From positions 1-7,104 of the forward strand of contig JAMOTR010000034.1 in the NCBI GenBank assembly GCA_027068385.1: a stretch of DNA of 7,104 nucleotides, in the 5' to 3' direction. Every line of letters begins with the position of its first letter. Within the stretch, counting starts at the first letter, position 1. The DNA comes from Candidatus Heimdallarchaeota archaeon. Its GTDB lineage: Archaea; Asgardarchaeota; Njordarchaeia; Njordarchaeales; JAMOTR01. The translations under genes were made by a program, and so were the position numbers. A model generated the notes under the pieces. That model had not been told where the DNA came from. It ran no database searches and saw only the letters and a program-made list of their open reading frames with translations. Of this stretch, positions 1 through 5,948 are shown one piece after another.

Positions 1-2002
1 GTATGTATTCGATGAACGTCTTAGCGTCGTCCGCGCTTAGGGATACTCCGGAGGCGAAGTCTCCGGTGAAGATCCGGTCGTATCCCTGAACCGCGTCGAG
101 GGTGAAGTCCTCAGCGGGGTCTAGTATATCTATAGCTATTCCGGCCTCCTGCAGGGCGATCGCGAAGAGCGAGAACTGTCCGTAAGGCGTGTCCACTCCC
201 CGGTCGGTGTGGTGTAGGTCCCGTAGTATCTTAGCTACAGGTTCGCCAACGACGTCGAGCACCACGGGTACCTCGAAGAGCACGGTTCCGTTAGCGGCTA
301 CGAAGTCGATCGATCCGGTGTAAGTTCCGGCTCCGGCCGTGATTATGGCCCTGAACGTGTACGTCGTCGTCGGTATCTCCATCGTAAAGCTCGTCTCGGA
401 GGTCACGTTTAGAGCGTTTACTAGATCTCCGGTTAGGACCACGTGTACGTCGTAAGCCACTCCGGAGGTGAGGGTGAAGTTTACGGTGATCTCCTGTCCG
501 GTATAGAAGACACTCGCGGGGAAGAACGGACCGACGATCGGATAGCTTCCGTTGAACGTTATACCTATAGGTAAGTGCGTGGGTAGGACGTAGACGAATC
601 CGGGCTCGGGGTTAGCGGAGAGTATCTCATAAGCGGCGGTGAGGTTCACGAATCCGGCTCCGGTCCGTAGCTCATCGAAGGTGACGTTCGTCTTAGCGTC
701 CTTAATTATGTGCACAGCGCTCTTCATGAGGGTGGCCTTAGCGTATCCGATGGCCGCTACCGCATCTACGTTAGGATCGTGAGCATAGATGTACTGTAGT
801 AGTAGGGCTACGGATCCGGATATATGAGGCGTGGCGAAGCTGGTACCGGAGGCGGCGCGATAGAGGTAGTCGCTCACGAAGGGCGGACACGGATAGCTTC
901 CGGTTCCAGGAGCCATCACGTCGGGCTTCACTCCTAGCCGAGGAGTAGGTCCGGGGCTGGAGTATCCTTCTACGGTGGCGTTCCGGTTATAAGCGGCTCC
1001 GGCGGTGATCGCTAGAGGGGCTATTCCGGGAGCGGATACGTATCCGGAGGCGCGTCCGTTGTCTCCCTCGTTTCCGGCGGCTATTACTACGGCTATGCCG
1101 TGCTCGGTAGCTATCCTTACGGCCGCTATCTCGGGATCGAAGTGAATTCCGGGGGATCCTCCTAAGGACATGTTTATGATGTTTATGTCCACCTGACCGG
1201 AGGTCTTTAGTTCTATAGCGCGATCGATGGCCGCGATGATTCCGGCGGAGGTAGCGTAGGTGTTTTCTCCAGCGGGGAACACCTTTAGGTTCACTAGAGC
1301 GGCATCGGGGGCCACTCCCTGACCGTCGGGCTGCTTCCCTAGTCCGGCGGCGGCTCCGGCTACCATGGTTCCGTGTCCTACACCGTCGTCGGGGTTCGTC
1401 TCGTTGTAGTCGTAACCGTATATCGTGAGGACGAAGCTCTCCTCGTATAGCACCTTACACGTTCCGTTATCGTAGTTGAACTCGGGGTGGTCCTTCCGTA
1501 TTCCGGTGTCTATGATCGCGATCACGATTCCCATTCCGGTGTACCCAGCGTTCCGGAACGTCTGAGCCCCGAGCTTTAATACGTTTCCTAGGTTCTTAGG
1601 GACGGGGTTCTCGGGGTTAAGGTTCCGCTCTAGGTAGAACTTCTTGTTAGCCCGTATCGCGGTGGTTCCAGGTATGTGCTTCACGTACTCTACGACTACC
1701 TTAGCGTCACCTCCTAGGAGGACGAAGGGCATGTATTTGTACGCGTGTAGGAACTTCACTCCGGGCGGCAGTACGATCGCCTTGCTCTTCACCATTTGTA
1801 CGAACATGTCCTTCGCGTGCATCGTCTCGAACTCTACGATGTACACGTTTCCTACGGAGTGATACACCTCGGGATCCACGGTGATGTCGTGAGATACGTA
1901 CGAGAGAGTGGGGTAAGAGTGGGACGTAGCGGCGGAAGCGGGAAGTATGAACCGCGGTATAGCGAGGGCTAGAATAATGAAGATAACGAGCGCACGTCTC
2001 AT
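1..2002 (-). CDS. Secreted subtilisin-like serine protease (S8 family), 3' end outside window
   Basis: Secreted endopeptidase that would act outside the cell or on the envelope. The frame is open from ATG 2002 to the window edge (667 codons). Residues 1-24 form a signal peptide: MRR, a hydrophobic core, then an ASA-A cleavage site. Residues about 26-145 resemble an I9-type propeptide. The catalytic domain follows, with all key residues: Asp165 (DTGIRKDHPEF), His210 (GHGTMVAG), oxyanion Asn311 (AAGNEGD) and Ser388 (SGTSFATPH). After about residue 440 comes a Thr/Val-rich beta-type region. From about residue 590 an alpha/beta-looking segment begins (TPYGQFSLFAIALQEAG, then alternating strands and helices) that may be a Rossmann or GATase1-like domain; this last assignment is inference. 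About ten N-X-S/T sequons suggest glycosylation. Phe is almost always TTC and Lys AAG, a stronger bias than in the neighbours, which hints at high expression. A TATA-like box about 27 bp upstream and no Shine-Dalgarno suggest a leaderless mRNA. Family call very secure; natural substrate unknown. Confidence 0.95.
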   Translation of the reverse strand, partial: MRRALVIFIILALAIPRFILPASAATSHSYPTLSYVSHDITVDPEVYHSVGNVYIVEFETMHAKDMFVQMVKSKAIVLPPGVKFLHAYKYMPFVLLGGDAKVVVEYVKHIPGTTAIRANKKFYLERNLNPENPVPKNLGNVLKLGAQTFRNAGYTGMGIVIAIIDTGIRKDHPEFNYDNGTCKVLYEESFVLTIYGYDYNETNPDDGVGHGTMVAGAAAGLGKQPDGQGVAPDAALVNLKVFPAGENTYATSAGIIAAIDRAIELKTSGQVDINIINMSLGGSPGIHFDPEIAAVRIATEHGIAVVIAAGNEGDNGRASGYVSAPGIAPLAITAGAAYNRNATVEGYSSPGPTPRLGVKPDVMAPGTGSYPCPPFVSDYLYRAASGTSFATPHISGSVALLLQYIYAHDPNVDAVAAIGYAKATLMKSAVHIIKDAKTNVTFDELRTGAGFVNLTAAYEILSANPEPGFVYVLPTHLPIGITFNGSYPIVGPFFPASVFYTGQEITVNFTLTSGVAYDVHVVLTGDLVNALNVTSETSFTMEIPTTTYTFRAIITAGAGTYTGSIDFVAANGTVLFEVPVVLDVVGEPVAKILRDLHHTDRGVDTPYGQFSLFAIALQEAGIAIDILDPAEDFTLDAVQGYDRIFTGDFASGVSLSADDAKTFIEYI

Positions 2003-2076
2003 AAGAGGAGGATAGAAATAGTGATTTATTAAAAGGAAAACGCTCGGAACCTCTCACAGAGGGGTGCAGTTATCAT
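2003..2076. promoter_or_regulatory. Divergent promoter region between subtilase and ECF operon
   Basis: This 74-bp gap separates two diverging genes and contains one obvious AT-rich element, ATTTATTAAAA at 2024-2034. On the minus strand it reads as a TATA box (TTTTAATAAA) centred about 27 bp from the subtilase ATG, the spacing expected for a leaderless archaeal transcript. On the plus strand the same bases lie about 48 bp from the S-component ATG. That predicts a start site near 2055 and a leader of about 20 nt containing GAGGGGTG (2059-2066), a plausible Shine-Dalgarno about 10 nt before ATG 2077. The leader is too short for an FMN or other vitamin riboswitch. Promoter positions are inferred from spacing only. 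Confidence 0.6.
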
Positions 2077-2637
2077 ATGCAAACGCGCATCCTGAAGATG
2101 GACTCGCGTAAAATCGCGCTAGTCTCGTTATTCGGAGCTCTATCTGCCGCTCTCGAGATGATTCCGGGTATACCTATGCCCGGAGCGGAGTTCCTAAAGT
2201 TCGACATCGCTGAGGCTCCGGTCTTAGTGCTCACGCTAATTCTAGACGTATATTGGGGACTATTAAGCGTTCGGGGCCTAGCGCTAGCGATCGTAGCGGT
2301 TAAGGGAGATCCTCTAGGTATGGTATACAAGGTCGTAGCCGCAGCTTCTCAGGTGGTGTTCCTATACTTATTGAGGGACCGCCCCTTGCCACGGCTCTCC
2401 TCGAGCTTTCTACGCGCGGCGTTTATGACGTTCTTCGATCGGGCTACGATACCTTTAGTTCGGGGCGTACCAGTAGGAATTAAACTCGCCTCGGTGATAT
2501 TCTTGTTCAACCTTGTGCAGGGGGCTATTAACTCATCAGTAGCCATATACGCCTATCGCGTAGCGGAGGAGAGTGAGCTCCTATGTACGCTCGGACTAAG
2601 AACCTGTGGGCAGGATATGGAAGAAAACGGGTTCTAA
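2077..2637 (+). CDS. ECF transporter S component, RibU-like (substrate-binding membrane protein)
   Basis: Membrane-embedded substrate-specificity subunit of an ECF-type vitamin importer. The N-terminus (RKIALVSLFGALSAALEMIP, residues 11-30) is a typical S-component first helix with small residues for docking on the T component. Residues 39-50 (FLKFDIAEAPVL) resemble the K-x-D-[FI]-S-[DE]-x-P segment of riboflavin-specific RibU proteins. Further hydrophobic segments lie near 50-75, 84-99 and 136-160. The length of 186 aa is normal for the family. ATG 2077 is chosen because GAGGGGTG precedes it; ATG 2098 is an alternative. The next two genes encode the ATPase and T component, which confirms the ECF assignment. 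The last 18 residues (from about 169) overlap the ATPase start, look unlike the family and may be a non-conserved tail. Riboflavin is the likeliest substrate from the motif, but another vitamin or precursor is possible. Confidence 0.8.
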   Translation: MQTRILKMDSRKIALVSLFGALSAALEMIPGIPMPGAEFLKFDIAEAPVLVLTLILDVYWGLLSVRGLALAIVAVKGDPLGMVYKVVAAASQVVFLYLLRDRPLPRLSSSFLRAAFMTFFDRATIPLVRGVPVGIKLASVIFLFNLVQGAINSSVAIYAYRVAEESELLCTLGLRTCGQDMEENGF

Positions 2638-3959
2638 GAGGTTTTTATTGGATCATGGACGATAAGACGTACGTACTTACGGGACCTAATGGGGGAGGTA
2701 AGAGCACGCTCTTTCGCGTCCTTTCGGGCGTCCGGAACGTTAGGAACATGAGCGTCGAGGGGGAAGCTATCGTATACGATCAAGATCCTCTTAAAGGTCC
2801 TCTGAAGGACGTTGGGATAATATTTCAAGAGCACTTCAGACGTTACCTCGGCTCTACTCCGGAGGGGGAAATAAAGATACACTTATGGCGCTCGGGTGTC
2901 ACGGGTAAAGCGGCCGAAAGGAGAATTAGGGAGCTAGCGTACGAGCGGGACCTGAGGGATATAATTAAAAGACCCATAAATACGCTCAGCGACGGAGAGA
3001 AGCTTAGGGTAATTCTCGCGGCTATATTCGCGACGAAACCGCTCGGATATATCCTCGATGAGCCCTTAAGTAGCTTAGATCCCGTGCGGGCCTTAAGGGT
3101 AGCGAGGCTAATAAAGGATTTGGAGGAGCCTACGTTGGTGTTCGAACACAGGCGGGAGTTCTTCGGTAAGGCTCACGCGGCTATAGTGAACGGTACGTTA
3201 GAGAAGGCGAAGAAGAGGAAGGAAGTGATCATAAGGTCCCGGTGGGAGGGGGGAGAGATAGAAGTAGATATCTTTCATAAACGCGTTCGTGTACCCCTAG
3301 CTAAGAGAGGAATCGTTCCCATACGCGGCCCGAACGGTGGAGGGAAGACTACTCTATTGAGGGAGATGTTTAAGAAGTTAAGAAAGAAGATGCGCGTCGC
3401 CTACTTACCGAGCGATCCTAACTTGTTTCTACATAAACCTAAAGCGGAGGAGGAAGCGAATCGGATATACAAAGGACCGATACGGAGGCTAAGCTTCGGA
3501 CAGAAGAAGGAGCTCTCCGTCGTCGCCACGTTACAGAGGAAAGCGAGCGTATACCTCTTGGATGAACCGTTTAAAGGGTTAGATGACCAAGCACGCGAGC
3601 GCGTTCTTAAGCTCATCGAGAAGAAGTCCCAAGAGGCGTCCGTGTATATCGCTACGAATGAGCGGGAATCGATAAAGATCTACGGGCCGAGACTTCGGGT
3701 TCAATCGGGTGATGTGTATGAGGAAAGCGGCCCTGATAGGTTTAAGCTTACGGATAGTTACCCATCACGAACTCGAAGCGTCGATCCTGTCGACGATCAT
3801 AGCGGCATCGATAAGAGCCCGGAGGAGCCTATTACTAGCTATAACGTTCTCGCTCCTAACGTTCGCCGTTCAAGCGTTGATCGCGAACCTAGAATCGGCC
3901 GCGCTATACGCATTACGCGTATATCTTCTAGTCTCCTCTATAGGCTCAGCCGCGTATAA
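2583..3959 (+). CDS. ECF transporter ATPase with two fused ABC domains
   Basis: Cytoplasmic motor of the ECF importer, with both nucleotide-binding domains in one chain. Domain 1: Walker A GPNGGGKST (34-42), Q-loop Gln82 (GIIFQEH), signature LSDGEK (135-140), Walker B LGYILDEP (154-161), D-loop SSLD, H-loop His189 (VFEHRREF). Domain 2: Walker A GPNGGGKTT (249-257), signature LSFGQKK (303-309), Walker B VYLLDEP (323-329), D-loop KGLD. Its Q-loop position is Ser (YLPSDPN, about 277) and its H-loop position is Asn359 (IATNERES), so two switch residues are missing. ATG 2583 gives the normal family N-terminus (NLWAGYG...VL) and lies inside the 3' end of the S gene, preceded by GGAGGAGAG at 2565-2573. 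The family-like part ends near residue 378 (LRVQSGDV). The remaining roughly 80 residues, rich in Ser, Arg, Asp and Pro, overlap the T-component gene in another frame and look like out-of-frame translation. Confidence 0.9.
   Translation: MYARTKNLWAGYGRKRVLRGFYWIMDDKTYVLTGPNGGGKSTLFRVLSGVRNVRNMSVEGEAIVYDQDPLKGPLKDVGIIFQEHFRRYLGSTPEGEIKIHLWRSGVTGKAAERRIRELAYERDLRDIIKRPINTLSDGEKLRVILAAIFATKPLGYILDEPLSSLDPVRALRVARLIKDLEEPTLVFEHRREFFGKAHAAIVNGTLEKAKKRKEVIIRSRWEGGEIEVDIFHKRVRVPLAKRGIVPIRGPNGGGKTTLLREMFKKLRKKMRVAYLPSDPNLFLHKPKAEEEANRIYKGPIRRLSFGQKKELSVVATLQRKASVYLLDEPFKGLDDQARERVLKLIEKKSQEASVYIATNERESIKIYGPRLRVQSGDVYEESGPDRFKLTDSYPSRTRSVDPVDDHSGIDKSPEEPITSYNVLAPNVRRSSVDREPRIGRAIRITRISSSLLYRLSRV
3708..3713 (+). 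promoter_or_regulatory. Possible ribosome binding site for the T component
   Basis: GGTGAT matches part of the archaeal Shine-Dalgarno consensus GGAGGTGAT and ends 4 nt before ATG 3718. It therefore favours 3718 over GTG 3709 and ATG 3712, which lie inside it. The same GGTGAT bases are codons Gly-Asp in the upstream ATPase frame, so the site is embedded in coding sequence. The match is short and the assignment tentative. Confidence 0.4.
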
Positions 3960-4389
3960 GACGTCGCCTGAAGAGATACTCTCGATCTCTTTACGGCTTC
4001 GTTTGCCCCGGAACTTATGCGTAATAAGCTTCCTCACCCATAGCTACGTGTATAGGCTTACGAACGTCTCGATAGACGCAAAGCTCGTGAGCGAGCGGAA
4101 GTACGAGTCGCTAATGGAGAGGCTCAGGGGGGCTCTAGTGGGAATGGTGAACTCCATAGCCTTAGAGGCCCTCGCCCTCGCTGAGCTCATAGAGGCTTAT
4201 CTAAAAAGACCCATGAGGCCCCCGGAGAGCCACCTAAAAGGGTTCTTAACGTTCTTCCTCGTAGCGGTCGCTCAGACCTTCTTCTTATTAGCTCCTTCAG
4301 TTCTACGATCTTTAATAGCGTTATCCCTAAGGACGATACGTCGGAGCCTCCACACACGAGTATTACGTTTTCCGAAAGTTGAGAGATGA
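3718..4389 (+). CDS. ECF transporter T component (EcfT/CbiQ family transmembrane coupling protein)
   Basis: Membrane scaffold that joins the ATPase to the S component. Numbered from ATG 3718 (223 aa), hydrophobic segments lie at about 37-57 and 60-78. They are followed by a family-like block, TSPEEILSISLRLRLPRNL (82-100), matching the TxPEExxxxLxxLxLP region of EcfT/CbiQ. A long charged helical region (about 118-165) contains ERLRGALVGM and EALALAELIEAYLKRP, the likely equivalents of the two Arg-containing coupling helices that dock on the ATPases. A last membrane span lies near 175-195. Frames from GTG 3709 and ATG 3712 are also open; 3718 is preferred for its GGTGAT. The gene begins inside the ATPase frame, so the two are probably translationally coupled. 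Its last roughly 30 residues, after the final span, are antisense to the Roadblock gene core and are probably a non-conserved tail. Confidence 0.8.
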   Translation: MRKAALIGLSLRIVTHHELEASILSTIIAASIRARRSLLLAITFSLLTFAVQALIANLESAALYALRVYLLVSSIGSAAYKTSPEEILSISLRLRLPRNLCVISFLTHSYVYRLTNVSIDAKLVSERKYESLMERLRGALVGMVNSIALEALALAELIEAYLKRPMRPPESHLKGFLTFFLVAVAQTFFLLAPSVLRSLIALSLRTIRRSLHTRVLRFPKVER

Positions 4390-4648
4390 TCATATAACCG
4401 TTAGAACCCCTAAGAACGGTTCCCTGAAGATCGCCCAAGATCCCGGATTCGCTTATCTCCAGGGATAGCTCGAGGATCCCATAGAACCTCTCAAAGTTCG
4501 CCTCAAAATACTCGGGGGTAACTCCTGGAGTAATGGTAAACGTCACGTACGTTCTCGAGGGCACGTGTATAAGCGCAGCGTATTCTACAGGTACCCTCTC
4601 GGTGAACGCTTCTAGAAAGCGCGTGAGTCTCTCCCTAATCTCGGACAT
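4187..4648 (-). CDS. Roadblock/LC7 domain protein
   Basis: Small cytoplasmic protein of the Roadblock/LC7 (MglB, longin-related) fold. In bacteria and archaea these usually dimerise and bind or regulate small Ras-like GTPases; no GTPase gene is visible here. Residues 1-118 fit the fold in order: helix 1 (IRERLTRFLEAFTERVP, 4-20), strands with AALIHVPSRTYVTFTI (24-39), a central helix (about 46-64), then LQGTVLRGSNGYMIISQL and ENVILVCGG (74-101) and the final helix beginning SSLGITLLKIVELKELIRR. The residual tail from about 123 to 153 (Arg- and Gly-rich) is antisense to the last membrane span of the T component and is probably not part of the domain. The start at 4648 is the only sensible ATG. 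It lies 29 bp after the PrsW-like gene and is probably in the same transcript, with a possible extra promoter in the gap. Domain call from fold pattern, not from a profile search. Confidence 0.75.
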   Translation of the reverse strand: MSEIRERLTRFLEAFTERVPVEYAALIHVPSRTYVTFTITPGVTPEYFEANFERFYGILELSLEISESGILGDLQGTVLRGSNGYMIISQLSENVILVCGGSDVSSLGITLLKIVELKELIRRRSERPLRGRTLRTLLGGSPGASWVFLDKPL

Positions 4649-4677
4649 TGACTCTTAAAGGCTAAAAATCTAAAACT
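4649..4677 (-). promoter_or_regulatory. AT-rich gap before the Roadblock gene: possible internal promoter or T-tract terminator
   Basis: On the minus strand this 29-bp gap reads TTTTAGATTTTTAGCC and then TTTAAGAG before the Roadblock ATG. The TTTTAGAT element sits about 25-28 bp upstream of the start, the right place for a leaderless TATA box. The T-rich run directly follows the PrsW-like stop codon and could also reduce transcription as an archaeal T-tract terminator. Sequence alone cannot separate these roles. Confidence 0.35.
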
Positions 4678-5139
4678 TCATGCCGCTACGTTCGAGAAGT
4701 TGAAGAGACCGTGTATCAGGTATGCCGACGCTATCCGAGTAATCCGGGTGTCCCTGTTCTTCTTACGTAAGTATAATCCATAAAGGAACATAGCCGTGCA
4801 TGCGGCATGTAGAGGGACGGAGACGGCTAATCTTACGGTAACTAGTACGGAAGCCTCCACGATCGTCTTTGAGTATGAAAACGCGTACATTATGGTCTCT
4901 ATGATACCGAAGAATAGCCCCGTGAAGAATCCCGCGTCTGGGTGTATCCTCTTAGCTATGTATATTACGGATAGAGCCTTCACGGTTTCCTCTACTATGG
5001 GCGCGATCAAGGCTGCGGTGATGAGCGCTCCGTAGAAGTTCTCCGTAGGCTTTAATAATATTCCGAACGGGGTCTCTAGTAATAAGGATAAGAGGATGGC
5101 GATGGCGGAGGCGATGAACGTCTTCGATAAAAAACTCAT
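4678..5139 (-). CDS. Small PrsW-like intramembrane protease
   Basis: Polytopic membrane protein of the PrsW type (related to the CPBP/Abi metal-dependent intramembrane proteases). PrsW in Bacillus cleaves an anti-sigma factor; the archaeal substrate is unknown. From ATG 5139 the protein is 153 aa, shorter than the roughly 200 aa of bacterial PrsW. Visible family features are EETVK (50-54, the paired catalytic-type glutamates), FFGIIETIMYAF (76-87, Gly and Glu81 before a conserved aromatic), His111 in PLHAACTAMFLYG and HGLFN (143-147, an HxxxN end motif). About four to five hydrophobic spans are seen. The frame is open further upstream (to 5190), but ATG 5139 is preferred because it forms an ATGA overlap with the upstream stop codon (TGA 5138-5136), a sign of translational coupling. 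With its motifs intact it is probably active. Confidence 0.75.
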   Translation of the reverse strand: MSFLSKTFIASAIAILLSLLLETPFGILLKPTENFYGALITAALIAPIVEETVKALSVIYIAKRIHPDAGFFTGLFFGIIETIMYAFSYSKTIVEASVLVTVRLAVSVPLHAACTAMFLYGLYLRKKNRDTRITRIASAYLIHGLFNFSNVAA

Positions 5140-5948
5140 CGTAATACGATTACTAGGGCCGACGCTAGAGAGTCCACCGTCGCGCGACATACTCTGAGAG
5201 TAGTGTTTACTCTTCTAATGATCTTATGCGTCCGTATCGCAGCCGGTATCGATAGCACTTCGTTACCTATGAACGTTATGAACGCGGTTCCCTTAGCGAT
5301 CTTTAACACTTCGTGGCGCCCCTGAGAGAGCTCGACGAGATCGGAGCGTATGATCACGCTTACGTCCTTGTCGATAGCCGCGGTAACGCCCGCGTGCATG
5401 AAGTATCCTATCCTAGCGCATCCCCTCGAGGTCTTATAGTCGATGTATAATAACGCGGGGAACAGGAACAAGAACCGTATAAAGGCGTTATAAACGGATA
5501 CGATTACGGGCCGGTAAGAGAGCCTATATTTACTGAGTTCCTCTATTCCTGAGATTTCGGTACCTAATAGTTCCTCTAGGTTCTTAAGGCTCTTTATCGT
5601 CCCATCTAGCAGCTCGTTATACTTTTTTATGATCCTATACAAGAGGAACGCTACGGTGATGTTATAAGGGAACGTCGTTAACGGGGCGTCTATGAAAATG
5701 AGGCCTAGTAAATAGTACTTAGGTATATTATTCCGCCTTAAGGTAACAAAATCGTCGAAGTAGTGCCGATACTTAATAGAAGGAATCGTCTTTACGGCCA
5801 CGAGAATAAAAGCTATCGCAACAAGCCGAGAGATCACGAGCGTAACGGGGAGGGCCTCGGAGATCGTATCTATCCTAAGGCTTCTCTGCATCGCGTCCCT
5901 AAGCTTTGCGGTGCGAAGACTCATGGTCTCGAATATGTTTAAAGACAT
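5136..5948 (-). CDS. Multi-span membrane protein of unknown function
   Basis: I do not recognise this 270-aa protein. Hydrophobic segments lie at about 34-53, 78-106 (containing the probable turn APLTTFPYN), 148-170, 218-238 and perhaps 257-270. Between the second and third lies a Lys/Glu/Leu-rich helical stretch (about 107-143), possibly a cytoplasmic coiled coil or hairpin. A hydrophilic part at 171-215 carries two of the three Cys-Arg/His patches (SRGCARIG, GRHEV). No enzymatic motif is evident. It is the first gene of a minus-strand unit and ends in an ATGA overlap with the PrsW-like protease, so the two are likely made in stoichiometric amounts. It could be the protease's substrate, partner or regulator, but that is inference from position. 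Start ATG 5948 has no clear Shine-Dalgarno; ATG 5924 is an alternative. Length and codon use are like its neighbours, so it is very likely a real gene. Confidence 0.8.
   Translation of the reverse strand: MSLNIFETMSLRTAKLRDAMQRSLRIDTISEALPVTLVISRLVAIAFILVAVKTIPSIKYRHYFDDFVTLRRNNIPKYYLLGLIFIDAPLTTFPYNITVAFLLYRIIKKYNELLDGTIKSLKNLEELLGTEISGIEELSKYRLSYRPVIVSVYNAFIRFLFLFPALLYIDYKTSRGCARIGYFMHAGVTAAIDKDVSVIIRSDLVELSQGRHEVLKIAKGTAFITFIGNEVLSIPAAIRTHKIIRRVNTTLRVCRATVDSLASALVIVLR

Noticed and set aside
40..1100. Many TCCGG/CCGGAGG repeats in the first 1.1 kb
   Set aside because: They fall on Ser-Gly, Ala-Gly and Thr-Gly codon pairs of the subtilase and have no regular spacing; this is codon bias, not a repeat array.
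1707..2057. Minus-strand open frame of 116 codons overlapping the subtilase 5' end
   Set aside because: Arg-rich out-of-frame shadow of the subtilase, which has signal peptide and intact catalytic motifs in its own frame.
2035..2076. Vitamin riboswitch upstream of the S component
   Set aside because: The predicted leader is about 20 nt, far too short, and no conserved riboswitch core is seen.
2073..2882. Minus-strand open frames opposite the S component and ATPase (2073-2330, 2349-2546, 2634-2882)
   Set aside because: Antisense shadows of well-supported genes, with no recognisable protein character.
3401..3616. Minus-strand open frame opposite ATPase domain 2
   Set aside because: Antisense shadow over conserved signature and Walker B codons.
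2583..4389. Stop-codon reassignment as the cause of the long open frames
   Set aside because: TAA and TGA both end genes here (S component TAA 2635-2637; T component, membrane protein and PrsW-like genes TGA), and no in-frame TAG, TAA or TGA is seen inside any conserved domain.
4796..5035. Plus-strand open frame of 79 codons inside the PrsW-like gene
   Set aside because: Antisense shadow; the minus-strand frame holds the EExxK and HxxxN motifs.
5140..5190. Longer start for the PrsW-like protein at 5190
   Set aside because: The added residues are hydrophilic and out-of-frame-like, while ATG 5139 makes an ATGA overlap with the upstream stop and begins just before the first membrane span.
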